From Chara braunii (Eukaryota > Streptophyta > Charophyceae > Charales > Characeae): a DNA stretch of 64,000 nucleotides. The notes beneath the pieces were generated by a model that worked only from the letters and a program-made list of their open reading frames with translations, ran no database searches and had not been told where the DNA came from. Position numbers and translations under genes: made by a program. Numbering within the stretch: position 1 is the first letter of the stretch; each line of letters opens with the position of its first letter. Where the stretch lies: positions 1,791,835 through 1,855,834 of the forward strand of contig BFEA01000320.1 in assembly GCA_003427395.1 (NCBI GenBank), given 5' to 3'. Below, piece after piece: positions 32,196 through 43,167 of the stretch.

Positions 32196-32700
32196 AAGAC
32201 TTAAGAACATTTTTCCCCACATTTCAATGTGAAATATTATTTGGGTATATAGTCCTATATCACAGAAAACTTGAGAATACTTCTTTCAGTCTTAATGATT
32301 TGAGTAAGTGTTGTGCTAATTGTTTTCCCAACATTTCGATGTTAAAAATTATTCGGGGATGTAGTTCTAAATCAGGAAAAAACGTACGAATATTTTTCTC
32401 AGGCTTAATGATTCTAGTAAGTGTTCAGATAACTGTGTTCGCAACATTTCAACGTAATAACTGTTTTCCAACATTTGAGTATTAAATATTAATCGGGTGT
32501 AAAATCCTTAATCAGAGAACACGTAAAAATATTTCTTTGTCGTCTTAATGATTTCAGCAAGTGTTGTGATTACTTTTTTTCTAACATTTCAATATTATAT
32601 ATTATTTGGGTAAAAGGTCCTCTATCAGGGAAAACTTAAGAACCTCTTTTACAGCCTCGATGATTTCGGCATATGTTCAAAAACGATCCAAATGCGAAAA
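32196..32700. repeat. Satellite array, continuation
   Basis: Resumes the 28.2 kb satellite mid-unit with ACTTAAGAACATTT, then ATATTATTTGGGTATATAGTCC, and four further degenerate units to about 32700. The two halves show that 28936-32195 is an insertion into a once continuous array. Confidence 0.82.
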
Positions 32701-33069
32701 GACTGTCTGAAATATTATTCGGGTAATGAAGTCCTGTAACAAATAAAACTAAAGAAGCTCTTTTCCAGTCTTCGTAATTTCACCATGTGTTGAAGAACAA
32801 TTTAAAAGCAAAAGGAACTCCAAGGGAAGTTGTTCAAAATAGTTGATGGAATCTTGCAAAGAAAAATAATAACCATTTGAGATGGTAATCAAAATAAGAC
32901 AACCTTAAACTACGACAAGTCCTATGACAAAAATTGATTATCTCTACAGTAAAAGTCGACTAAAGTTATTCCTAATGATTTACGAAAGTAACCACATCAG
33001 CCCAACATTCGTGCTCGCCGTTCTTCTCGCTAGTGGCCAGATAGTCGTTCGCATGTAATGCCAAGATGT

Positions 33070-34970
33070 CTTAGCCTTCAACATCATCGACATCCATTGA
33101 TTCTAACATTTTAGAAATCTTCTTTTTGGTTACAACTAAAAGGGTCTTGTCCGTCTTCAGATCAAAGTTGTAATAGAGAACATCGCAGCTCCAATCGAAG
33201 ATGTCCTCAAAATACTCCCTCGTTGGCATTCCTTAAGCATTCTTCCTTTAGCAAGGGTAGTAACCATCTCCTTTCTCCGGTTGAGCAAACTAGGCGACTT
33301 TAAAGCGTTTTCTAGGCAGCGACTCGATAACCTTTCCGATGTGGTAAGGTTTGCCTCTTTCTTGCTGCCCTGGCACGTCTCGCAGTGCGATAAACTTATC
33401 GATTACGAGGCTGTGTAACACCCGGTACGACGTACGGGGGGTTTATCGTACGACCTTACGAACGGCCGTACGGCCGTATATACAGACGGGTAAGGGAAAA
33501 AAAAAAAAAAAAAACAACAACAACGTTTTTTTTATATCTCAAATTTGGTAACGAATTTCAATATGACCCTGAGGCAAAAGAAGTTCAGTTTATTTTTCTG
33601 CATAATATTGTTTTTTTTTCAGATTTTTTTGAATTTTTTGTTTTCTGCTTTTTTTTCATACGTACGGCCCATACGACCACATGAGCCCGTACGTACGGAC
33701 GACCCGTATTCGTACGGGGGTCTACACAGCTACAAGGTCTTCGTACTTCCCATCTCTTTCTTCTCAGTACTGTCTACTCTTTCTCGCGCCGACGTAAACG
33801 GGTCTTTAAGGAGGGAGGACATTATCCAAGCGGTGACCAACGTCATCAAAAGTTTGTGACTTAGAATCAACTCCAATTGTCTCGTCCACTACTATTGTTG
33901 GCCACTGGAAAGGCTCTTTCAAATTTGTGTCTTCCATGTCCAGTGCATCCTGCATTTGAATGAAGTCTTTCCACCATTGAATGTTGCTTGGTTGGATGTA
34001 TGGCGCCAATGCATTTATGTTCGTTTGGTGCGCGGCCAGTGAAACATCACGATCGTCGACCTTGTCTTGAAACTCTCCCGTCTGTCATCGACATCTCCAC
34101 AACTCAGCCCAAACCTAGCTTCCAAAGATCGAATGAGATGTTTGGTTGAAGCCCGAATTTGTCCTCGTAGCTCGGATTTGAAGATGTCAAACCCTTCTCT
34201 ATTATTGGGATGCCAATGCGAGTTGTGATAGTGCTTGCTCCAAATTCTGACGTCTCCCTCGTCATTGCGATTAATGCGAAAATGCTGATTAAAATTGATA
34301 GCATTCACCTTTTGCAGATGCTCCTTGACGAACAACTTTCAGTCCATTGTTTCCGTCATTTCGTCAACAGTAACCCCATGCTCTTATTCTGTCTTGTACG
34401 ACTCTCTTATGATGTGTTGCAACTCAGGTAGATCGTACGCATACTGTAGAGCTAACTTTCTCGAGAAACAACTGAATATTTGATCTATGTCCTCATGTGT
34501 GTGGTCTACGAGAAGAAAGTTAAACTTGACTTTACTAAAGACATCTTCACCAAAAAGACAAGATATGCTAACACAAACTTGTTCTTGTTTTCTTTCGAAG
34601 TGTTGTCCAGTGTCAGATAAAGGACTCTTGGAAAAGGTCTAGGGAGTTGACAAATCCGACGGTAAAGAGCAGTTAACATGCAATTAGAATCTGAATTAAA
34701 GTTGTCAAAGAACAACGTCGCAAAAACGCTTGGAACAAAACCTACTATCTTTGCCCCTACAACATGAACTTTCACGAAGTTCGCTTCCTTAAGTTTTGCG
34801 TCCTTCGGGCACCTATTAAAGTGCGGCAGTATCTTCTTGCTCTGATCCATGCCATCGATAATCATGGCTACGTATTCTTTTGACTTGTTTGAAACATTGT
34901 GCCGATGCTTGCTGAGCTTTTGTCTCTCCTCTGATTGCATGTGTTGATGCTTCTCTAGTGCCCTCAACAT
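33070..34970 (-). pseudogene. DUF7869-type transposase-like gene, left copy (decayed)
   Basis: A broken homologue of the gene at 58266-60789. The first frame (34970-34506) has the first aspartate block MIIDGMDQS, LYLTLDNTSKENKNKF for the second block, and then a frameshift near 34530. In the next frame come VDHTHEDIDQIFSCFSRKL (matching GHTHTDVDATFS of the other copy) and, after a stop, INFNQHFRINRNDEGDV and NAPYIQPSNIQWWKDF-like text. The C-terminal part resumes beyond a MITE with ALRDVPGQQERGKPYHIGKVIESLP, then DVLYYNFDL. The N-terminus with its helix-turn-helix is missing. DUF7869 proteins resemble RNase H-fold DDE transposases; catalysis here is inferred from spacing of acidic residues, not proven. 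Confidence 0.72.
33410..33730. mobile_element. MITE rich in CGTACG, inserted in the DUF7869 copy
   Basis: Ends are GCTGTGTAACACCC (33410-33423) and the inverse GGGGGTCTACACAGC (33716-33730), matching over the first eight bases exactly and then loosely, with CCGTACGA inside both. The interior has several CGTACGG palindromes at both ends and a long A/T-run centre. Sequence on both sides belongs to the DUF7869 pseudogene, so it is an insertion. Target duplication unclear. Confidence 0.7.
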
Positions 34971-35105
34971 GTCATTCGTTAAAACAGTACATTCCTGTGT
35001 GTACTATTTTGAAACGAATTTATAACGCAATGTATAGTCTGGTGGTATTCCAGATCCGGATACATCCGAACCTGGAGTAAAATCAGCTTTGAGACGAGGA
35101 GCAAA

Positions 35106-35312
35106 GTCAGTACATATATCTGTTGCGCTCCTCTCGTGGTTCGGATGTGTCCAGATGTGGAACACCACAGTAGAGTATATTACACTGTCTTATATGCCTC
35201 TGAGTCAGTACATGTATCTGCTGCCTCAGTACATATATCTGCTGCGCTCCTCTCCTGGTTCGGATGTGTCCAGATGTGGAACACCACAACAGAGTAATAT
35301 ATTACACTGTGT
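35106..35312 (+). repeat. Tandem repeat, unit of about 120 bp, two copies
   Basis: CAGTACATATATCTG, then TTGCGCTCCTCTC, GGTTCGGATGTGTCCAGATG, GGAACACCACA and TATATTACACTGT occur in both units. Each contains a degenerate form of the dispersed palindrome (TTCGGATGTGTCC). Confidence 0.8.
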
Positions 35313-35389
35313 TTTAACTTCACTTGGAGTTGAGCATCATACTCATCCGAATCAGAACAGTATAATGACATGAACTCGAGTTTGTGAGG

Positions 35390-36376
35390 AGTACAACGAG
35401 TTGTGACTCTTCACAGACTTGGGGTGAGAGAGATAGAAAGAGAGAGAGAGACAGAAAGAGCGGGAGAGAGAGAGAGACAGAAAGAGCGAGAGACAGAGCC
35501 TCAGAGAGACTGTACTTAATTTTCTCGAGACGCCGCACAAGAGGCGCAAGGTTGAGCACACACATAGGCCATCAGCCTCGCTTCTTAAAACATTTTAGAT
35601 GATCGTTGTAGGAGAGCAGCAAGGAAATGTGAATTTCCAAGACAAGCGAAGTTCGGATGTATCCGAGATCACAGGAGATAGACAGATAGAGGAAATCCGC
35701 AAGAAATGGTCGTGTACATTTGAAGAGCGAGAGATATAGAAAGAGAGAGAGAGACAGAAAGAGCGAGAGACAGAGAGTCTCAAAGAGACTATATTTCATT
35801 TTCTCGAGACGCCGCACAGGAGGCGCAAGGTCGAGCACACACGTAGATCATCAGCCTCGCTTTTAAAAGCATTTTAGATGATCGTTGTAGTAGAGCAGCT
35901 AGGCAATGTAAATTTCCAAGGGAACCAAAGTTCGGATGTATCCACAGGAGATAGATAGAGAGATGAAGTCCGCAAGACAAGCACCGTATAATCATCCACA
36001 ACATTTCGTGTAACGAACGTTTCCTAAGTGTCGAACCAGTATAGACCCTTCAGTTCTAACCTTCCCCTTTGTTTTTTGAGACACATTTCAAGAAGTATTT
36101 TTTCTGAGAGACAGAGAGAGAGAGAGTGACAGAGACAGAGACAGGGACAGCGAGAGACAGAGAGAGTGTGGATAATCGCACTGAATTTTCTTTTCATGCC
36201 GACATGTCGTACAGGAGACGCATAATGGAGGAACACGCGAAAACCACAAGTGTAGCTGTACAAGAGCTGCAAGGTTTTCGTTAGGCGAGAGTAAGCCAAG
36301 TTCGGATGCATCCGAGATGACAGGGGAGAGGGAGTCCGAAGCAAACAGCAAATGAGCGCACTAGACACAGTTGCGG

Positions 36377-36423
<47 letters not shown>

Positions 36424-37044
36424 GAAGTTGAATCTTGAAGTCCTTTTTCATAAATTGAGGACCAATCATACAATATTCATTTCTTCTTGAGTGCAACCTC
36501 AATTCAGTTTGTGTCACTTTGTAGCACCAATCGGCGAGGAGGGTCAGACGGGCCATCAGAAAGCACCCAGCGCGGAGGTCCAGACGGGCCATCAAATGTA
36601 TAAAGAGGCCCTTGTGTTGCATTTTCGGGCCATCAAAAGCACCCAGCGCGGAGGGCCAGACGAACCATCAAATGTATAAAGAGGCCCTTGTGTTGTATTT
36701 TCGGGCCATCAAAAAGCACCCAGCGCGGAGGGCCAGACGGGCCATCAAATGTATAAAGANGTTGTATTTTCGGGCCATCAAAAAGCACCCAGCGCGGAGG
36801 GCCAGACGGGCCATCAAATGTATAAAGAGGCCCTTGTGTTGTATTTTCGGGCCATAAAAAAACACCCAATGCGGAGGGTCAGACGGGCCATGAAATGTAT
36901 AAAGAGACCCTTGTGTTATATTTTCTTCTCTATGATGCCTCACGACCTTCAAAGTGAAAATGCATAGATGAGTGTAGACGACGGGGAAGGTTCGAGAGAG
37001 AGGCAAAAAAGCATAGAGATAGTTGAAGTTCGGATGCATCCGAG
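35390..37044 (+). repeat. Tandem repeat of about 320 bp with GA tracts
   Basis: Two good copies (35390-35670 and 35720-35950) and two diverged ones (36100-36316 and 36940-37044). Each has a GAGAGAGAGACAGAAAGAGCG tract, CTCGAGACGCCGCACA, GAGGCGCAAGGT, and GAGCAGCAAGG, and each ends at a palindrome copy, TTCGGATGTATCCGAG or TTCGGATGCATCCGAG. So here the palindrome travels as part of a larger repeat. Confidence 0.75.
36540..36915 (+). repeat. Tandem repeat of about 77 bp, five copies
   Basis: Each unit reads GGGCCATCAAAAGCACCCAG, then CGCGGAGGGCCAGAC, GGGCCATCAAATGTATAAAG and AGGCCCTTGTGTTGTATTTT. Copies are nearly identical, with one ambiguous base at 36760 and a shortened unit there. The open frames across it are repeat translation products. 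Confidence 0.88.
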
Positions 37045-37466
37045 TATGCGGGCAGAACATCACACCACACAAGACACAAAATGACAAAAGCGAGAAAGTC
37101 AATCACGAAACAGGCGCCCGAACAACAGGGACGTTCATGAGAATTGAAAGTCAATGAGAAAGAACAATATTGTCGACGACAAACACGCCGGGGACATGGC
37201 AATTTCACCTCGAGATATCCTGGCAATGACAGCCAGTTCTGCTCCGAACCAAACCGAGAACATCCACGAGTCTCTCACGGAAAAATTGAAAAGGAACAAA
37301 TTTCGTCCGGAGAAGAACGAAATGTTCTTTTAACTTCTAATTCAACCCTTCTACACTACATGATCAGCAAGAAGATAGACGCTTACCTACCAACATCGCA
37401 AATCGCCAAAGCTAGTCTAGCTCTGATAGAGGAGATGTGTCTATGGGAGAAAGCAAAAGGTGGACG

Positions 37467-38105
37467 TTAACCTCTCGCCAAACAGGAAGCGAACATCAAC
37501 ATGAACACCCCACAACTAGCCCCGTCGTGCTGCCGAGGGACACCTTTCACGCAGACCTCGCGAGCGAAGTGGTCGAAAGTGCGACTATCACCGGCGGCAC
37601 CTGCCACCGTGTTCAAAAATTTAACAGATTTATCTAAAAGTGCGGAGTAGAACTTATCTTTGGATGACGAACACGAAAAAAAATCATAGATTTCCAGAAC
37701 ACGTCTAGAGAAGTCAATGGCCAAAAGGCTCCAGTGTTCGCCATCCTTGTGCACTGGTGCCAAGTCGAGGTCATGAGACAGGAGGTCCACATCTTTAGCC
37801 CATCTGCAAACAGCTGCTGGACCTCGCAGAAGCAATGTAGAGGCGAAGAAAGAGTTAAAGGTGTACGTCTTCTTGGTAGCAGTAGTCCGGCCGCAGTCGT
37901 CCAGTAGCAGCGCCATGTAGAAATTGACGACCTCATCGTTGAGCTCCTCGGATCCATCCACGAGTGCAACGATGTCCTTGACGGAAACCTGTAAATTGTG
38001 CGACGGCAAACGCGCGACGATGATAGTGAGCGGCAACCGGGAGCAGATAACGTCTTCAAGGACTGCTCTTCCGTCTCGAGGAAACCCTGTTCAACAAACA
38101 CCCGC
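37467..38105 (-). pseudogene. Ulp1/C48 SUMO-type cysteine protease domain
   Basis: The reading frame on the minus strand shows all C48 landmarks. ELNDEVVNFYMALL near 37940 is the substrate-groove start. The catalytic histidine is in EHWSLLAIDF (codon about 37733), the aspartate in LEIYDFFSC, the oxyanion glutamine in PRQHDG, and the cysteine in ASCGVFMLM (codon 37512-37514). Such enzymes cut SUMO or SUMO-like tags and are often carried by eukaryotic DNA transposons. The frame ends at a TAA (37467) just before RPPFAFSHRHISSIRASLA, which looks like the proper C-terminus, so it probably lost its end by a nonsense change. The 5' side is in another frame at about 38060-38100. Catalytic residues are intact, so decay is recent or partial. 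Confidence 0.88.
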
Positions 38106-38674
38106 AGCACACAGCAAGCACAAAGGATGGGGCACTATGAGAAAACGTCATCCTAGCGGCCATGGTCCGACGAACACTACTCTGTGGCCCGAAAAGTTCA
38201 CGCATAACGTCACCCCTACTTCTGGACCTTTCACACACAGCTGATTCTAAACTAGCACTGTCCTTCTTTATATCCCTGCAAGCCTCGAGAAGGAATTCCT
38301 TGCAGTTTTTTTCGGCAACATCCGCTGCCTCTGCAACGAGTCTAGCGCGAGGGCCCAATACGATTACGACAACCCTTCTGGGAGGGCCCCGAGGTTTAGT
38401 CTCCCCAGAAAACGTATCAGTGACATTGCGACGACCAGTGCCTCCCGCAACTAGGACTGACAACCTGGCGAGGGCAGGCGGCTCCTGCGACATGTGTGTT
38501 TGTCCACGAGCTCGTCGACCTGTACAAGAAGTAGCCACCCAGACAGTTCAGCAAGAAACCAACAACACAACTTCGCAAGAGCAACCAAGCAAATAGCACC
38601 TCACGAAGCACATTGTCAAATCCAAATGGCGGCCGCATACACACCTCCTCGAAATCGACGAAGCAAACAACACT
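38106..38674 (-). other. Linker between acidic ORF and Ulp1 domain
   Basis: A minus-strand frame (38538-38056) reads GRRARGQTHMSQEPPALARL and VAEAADVAEKNCKEFLLEACRDI, ending where Ulp1 begins in another frame. It may be part of the protein upstream of Ulp1, or an exon or intron remnant. Not recognisable as a domain. Confidence 0.35.
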
Positions 38675-39913
38675 TCACGAACGGGCTGACGAGCGGGAAG
38701 CAAGCAAAGAAAGGCATTGCTCACCAAGCTTAGCTTCAACGTCACCAGAGCCCACCGATGGCAGTCCCAACACGATTGGCGCCCCCGTGCACGTCGACGC
38801 GGCGACGACGTGCTCCAAACTCACAGGGAAACTTGACAGGTTCGAAATGTCGGCGTCGATGACCGGCGACGACATGAATTCATCCCCATCCCGATGGTGG
38901 AAATCCTCCACGTCCGCGACGGGCAATTCTAGTTTGTCCGTCTCCGGACAAAGAGGGTCGACGTCCACAACATCGACAGGTTGGGTTTCCTTCGTCGCCA
39001 CTGTGTCGCATTGTGTTGTGCTCAAGGTCCCATTGATGTCCAACAACACCTCTCCCCCCCTTAACTTCTTGTCCTCGTGCACCGTGTCTTTATCGTCGTC
39101 ACTCAAATAGAGAAATCTATCTCCAACAGCGTCAGAGGACTTCTTCAGAACGTTTTCTCCCATCGCCTCGTTGTAAAGGCCGGAGTACAAGGGGTTGTCG
39201 TATGCCGGCTGAACTGGTTGCTCCATCCCGACGTCGCCGAGTGTCGGATCAATCCGGTCGTCGGCGGAATCGTCCTTGTCCAAAGTCGTCAGAAGTCGAC
39301 AACCGTCAAGTCCTTCGTCCGTGTGTCTTAGATGAATCTGAATTACGGTCGTCTCCAAAGCTGCATCAGGGAGGGACATGCTCATAGGGCCCTGGTTCGG
39401 ATTCATCCGAGCCACCGCAGTTTTCAATGGCGACGACGTGTCCGCTTTCACCGGAGAGTCGCTTAAGACTGCTAACTCAGCGCGCACCGTCACCAGGCAT
39501 TCGGCTCTGGGGGTGAGGGGCTCGACATTGAAACTGGTCGCTAACTCACCCTCAGTCGGGCAGTCTGCCTTTAGCTCCTTGTGGACTTCCATGCTTAGCA
39601 TGACGGTGTTCTGACACCGGTCGTCTGTCATGGCGGACACGTCCTCCTGGTTCGGATGAATCCGAATTTCGTCGCCAGGGTTTTCGGAAACCCGGACCAC
39701 CCGTTCGAGTTCCGCAAACCGCTGTGCTCTCTCAACGGTACTGGCTTCCGGGTTCGGATTAATCCGAACTTCCTTTTGAGGTGAAACCGAACATGGTTGG
39801 AGCTTCTCGTTGCCAGATCCGTGGTATGTTGTCATCTCGCTTCCCGGAAGGCACTGAGTTCCGGACGACGATGTCGTCTCCGAGGTTCTGATAGATCCGA
39901 GACAATCGGCCAC
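38675..39913 (-). CDS. Acidic protein with embedded palindrome peptides
   Basis: A 412-residue frame with no recognised domain, acidic and rich in Thr, Ser and Val. It lies between the ParB/methyltransferase-like pseudogene and Ulp1 on the same strand, probably as part of the same transcription unit. The dispersed palindrome falls inside it at least four times, in one frame, giving short peptides VRINPN, IRIHPNQ, ARMNPNQ and DRIDPT. A degenerate site gives GSIRTSE. Its 5' side overlaps a shift from a lysine-rich frame (GGGEGKKGSREKKKPRSG, about 40085). Whether it is a true exon or just open sequence is not certain, but composition and length favour coding. Confidence 0.5.
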   Translation of the reverse strand: MADCLGSIRTSETTSSSGTQCLPGSEMTTYHGSGNEKLQPCSVSPQKEVRINPNPEASTVERAQRFAELERVVRVSENPGDEIRIHPNQEDVSAMTDDRCQNTVMLSMEVHKELKADCPTEGELATSFNVEPLTPRAECLVTVRAELAVLSDSPVKADTSSPLKTAVARMNPNQGPMSMSLPDAALETTVIQIHLRHTDEGLDGCRLLTTLDKDDSADDRIDPTLGDVGMEQPVQPAYDNPLYSGLYNEAMGENVLKKSSDAVGDRFLYLSDDDKDTVHEDKKLRGGEVLLDINGTLSTTQCDTVATKETQPVDVVDVDPLCPETDKLELPVADVEDFHHRDGDEFMSSPVIDADISNLSSFPVSLEHVVAASTCTGAPIVLGLPSVGSGDVEAKLGEQCLSLLASRSSARS

Positions 39914-40809
39914 CCAGGCCTGAAGTCGTTCCCCGTCTCCACTGAGGTGCTGCCTGTCACTGCCAGAACCCCACCGTCCTCGTCGCGGTCGACATCGGAC
40001 CCTTGCCCGTCTCCTGTGTGATGCTTTGTCTTCTCTCCGCTGCGAGGCTTTTTCTTCTCTCGGCTGCCCTTTTTCCCCTCTCCGCCGCCTGCGTGCCCCG
40101 GAGACCGCTGTTTTGTTGAACGCTGTTCACTTCCACCTCCGGTACCTCATTGCCCGCCGCCTTCACCATCCCCTTCGCCGTCCTTTCCGCGAGACTTGCG
40201 CTTCACAACTCCTGCCGGCGGGGTGCCCGCAGGCAACTCCCAACTCACTTGCTTAATTGACGGGCTTGACGGAAGGGCGTAGAACGCGGAGGACACTTCC
40301 AGCCATTTATTTGACTGCAGTAAATCGAACAGCGTGTCCCCGTATTCGCACAGAGCAACGTCGTCCTTACTTCGTCGATTGACCTCACTTAATCTCTCCC
40401 AAACCGCATCGTAGGCGCGAGATTTAAATGTCTCGAGGTCCCAACGATCGTCATATATCCACCCTCCACTTACGTCCCTCACAGCCACTGCCCATTCGCC
40501 GTCGAGAAGGACTGGCTGGAAATGGTCTGGGTGCCACACGATATAATGACCCCAATCTTCGGCTGTGGAGAAGGTGTGTTTGTCGCCCATGTGGAAGGGA
40601 GTCGCAGGAGCCTTGAGATGCAGATGGTCCGGAGGAACTGGATGGCCGGGTCGAAGACGTTCGGGCTGCGGTGTGAGACGAATAGGCTCCCCCGACAAAC
40701 TCCTCAGACGGGACAACCCACCCCTCTTGACAAGCGCTGACGAGGACACGGGCGTGGGGTCACCCGAGGTGGGTGTAGCGAGAGGTGTCCCCGGTTTGCA
40801 TACTGACGG
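39914..40809 (-). pseudogene. C-terminal part of the ParB/methyltransferase-like protein
   Basis: In frame with the methyltransferase-like part after a TAG (40810-40812). It has HMGDKHTFSTAEDWGHYIVWHP, WAVAVRDVSGGWIYDDRWDLETF and VALCEYGDTLFDLLQSNKWLEV, then a Lys/Gly tail (KRKSRGKDGEGDGEGGGQ) and an in-frame TGA at 40147, after which lysine-rich sequence continues. The DWGHYIVW start resembles the way the protein family is described in my memory from charophytes, but I cannot name a domain. Confidence 0.45.
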
Positions 40810-41847
40810 CTACTCAGAAACTTGGGCGTTGAAGATGGCCAATTGTCCGTCCAAATCGAAGAGGTCGTCCTCAACGCTCTCCTCCTGCTCAGTCACGATA
40901 TTGAAGTCGTCCTCCTCACCGAATGCCAGCTTGTAGTTATCCAAAGTGAAGTCGGCCGGATCGACAACATTCTCGTTAAGAAACACATATTCGAGCCTCT
41001 TAATGAAGCTCACAGCGCCGGCCCGACTCGCTCCATGGTAGCCCTGGAGGACCGCAATGGCGACTTCCTTCCGCACCACGTACTGCGGGTCAAATCTTAA
41101 CCTTGGTTGTTCGCCGTAAAGGAAGGAGTAGACCTGGCGCTTTTTCTTCGGAGTCAACTTGAAGAACATGTCCTTGTTCGGGTCATAACCGGGCTCGACC
41201 ACGACATGGTGGAAATCGCATGGGTAAGCCTTGGACGACACTTCATGGGTGATATACTGCACGATGTATTCAAGCTGCGTTGTGTCCCCATCCACGGCCA
41301 AGACGTGCCTTCCCTGCTGAAGCAAACTCCACACCACCTGCGCGTGCGGCTTGCCCAAGAACAGCACGGCATCCGCCACACCACAGAAGAAAAGAAGCTG
41401 ATTGCATAACTAATTCGGATTCCGCTCGCCGTCCTTGTACAGAGCCCCCCTCTGGGTAAGGTTTCCGATGTCCGCGAAAGTCAAGGACTTGAAAGACTTC
41501 TCCTGCACATCCGTGGGTGTCACTTTCTGTTTCGTCCGGAGAGCGGCGTCGTCGTCTTCAGCAACAGCTCCCTTGTACACCGGGTGAGTCAGTAGCCGAG
41601 GATCCTCGCCTTTGAAAAGGATGTGCATCACATCCGGTTCCTCCCAGACGCTGTTTTCGAACTGATGCGTCTTCTTCGCTGCCGTCTTCCAAACCCACTT
41701 CCCCGTGTAGCATCGGGTAGGCCCAAGCGCAGACAAAAATGTCATGAAGGAGAGGTTCCAAAGACAGGGAACGAATACCACCAATGTCCAGTAGTCCTGA
41801 CAAACGAAGCCCAGCAACTCACTCAGAGATGCGAATGCCCCAGAGTC
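40810..41847 (-). pseudogene. Methyltransferase-like region
   Basis: Two open pieces in one frame, split by a TAG at 41410. The first begins LLGFVCQDYWTLVVFVP, hydrophobic strands like those after the catalytic loop of beta-class DNA methyltransferases, although I see no DPPY. The second reads ADAVLFLGKPHAQVVWSLLQ, then QGRHVLAVDGDTTQLEYI. This has the layout of the S-adenosylmethionine motif of beta-class enzymes (F-x-G, helix, G-R, strand, then an acid that binds the cofactor), but with GKPH where GSGT is usual. So it is a plausible, changed or inactive methyltransferase fold. ParB plus DNA methyltransferase fusions are known in phages. The assignment rests on this pattern only. Confidence 0.42.
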
Positions 41848-43167
41848 TCATTGCGCACGGTCCACAGTTCCGCACAAGTCGAGCACGCAAGTGTGGGAGC
41901 GTAGCTGATGCCCTAGTTTTCCCAGCGCCTCCTTATGATCTATGGCACTCAATGGGTCGACGTTAAACTGGGCCAGCGTCGTCAAGGCGCTTGTCCTCGT
42001 CCACATAATGTTGATGCATTCATCAACACCCCGAGGTTTTTTTTTGCCTTTGGCGCGATCTCCAGTGATCACCGAAAGGACGACACGCTTCCACTCCGCC
42101 TGGAAATGCTGATCGTTGACGAGGGTCGCCGTTCTCTTGATGTTGTTGTCGTGTTGACACCCGAGAAACTGAGGGCACTTGTTGACGTACGTGGAGTCCG
42201 TGAAAAATTTCCTGCTCTCGTTCCAAAGCTTGTCGTCGAGACCTTTGTCCTTGAAATCTTCAAACAGTTGCTTCTTGGACCTGAAGAACGTGGAGTTGGC
42301 ATTCCACTCCCGCTTATCCATTTCCTCGTACTCGAACTCCACGTAGTGCAACAGCCTCAGCATAATCCGGTCCATTTTTATTATGTCGACCATCTCCTTG
42401 ACACTGAACTTCCCTTGCTCGGCCAACTTCTTGCTACTCGTTTGAACCCACACGACGTTAAGGTTCAAGACACCGTTCAACAGCCTTTTCTTCTCGCGGT
42501 CCGTCAAGTCCACCAATTCCTTCCAGTAGTGGACATCCGGCTCAGGAACTTGGACGTAGAAAGTTTTCTCCTCCGCTCCTTTCTTTGGCTTTCCCTTGCC
42601 CTTTTTCAACGACGGGTCGTCCACCTTCACGTACCAGACGTGTTTCTTCAGCCCCTCGCTGTCAGTCACAGTGGAGAGTCCTGGCTTGGCCACCTCCTCA
42701 TGGGTGGGCGGCTTTTCAGTCCAACGCCGACCGTCGGAAGCAAGGAGTTTTCCTTTCGACCACTCCTCATATAACTTATCTCCCAAAGCGAAAACGGAGT
42801 CATCTGCCATGGCCAGCGGGAGGTAGTATCGAAGTTTCTCAACCCATTCCTTTCTTTTCTTTTCTTCCATTCACAGGTTCCACAAAGGCGTGTACGGTGT
42901 CTTCTTTATAGCCAACGCCATGAACTGCACCCACTTTCGCACCTCGTCCTTTTTCTTCGACTCATTGCCAAGCACCACACGTGGTTTGCCCTTAATTTTC
43001 CAGATATTGCGAATGTCCCGCATAGACAAAACTTGCAAGCGCGGTGGATTCTTCTTGTCTTTCATTTTGTCTTCGCAGCTGACATGGGCGTAGCTGTCGA
43101 ACTCGTCATCAGGGAAGTAGATCGGTCTGAACCGTGAACAACCATTTACAGAAGTTGTAGTACTCAA
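41848..43167 (-). pseudogene. Middle region of ParB/methyltransferase-like protein
   Basis: An open 340-residue piece (42870-41848) plus a 98-residue piece before it (43167-42871), in one frame with a TGA between them (42871-42873) and a TGA at its end. Text includes DIRNIWKIKGKPRVVLGN, RKWVQFMALAIKKTPYTPLW, KFSVKEMVDIIKMDRIMLRL and GVDECINIMWTRTSALTTL. No known domain. It links the ParB-like and methyltransferase-like parts. Relative to the ParB-like part there is a frameshift near 43160. Confidence 0.5.

Noticed and set aside
36540-36915. CRISPR array
   Set aside because: The 77-bp units are directly adjacent with no unique spacers, and the DNA is eukaryotic.
37150-37470. 108-codon plus-strand ORF
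   Set aside because: It overlaps the antisense of the Ulp1 C-terminal continuation, which fits the C48 family better.
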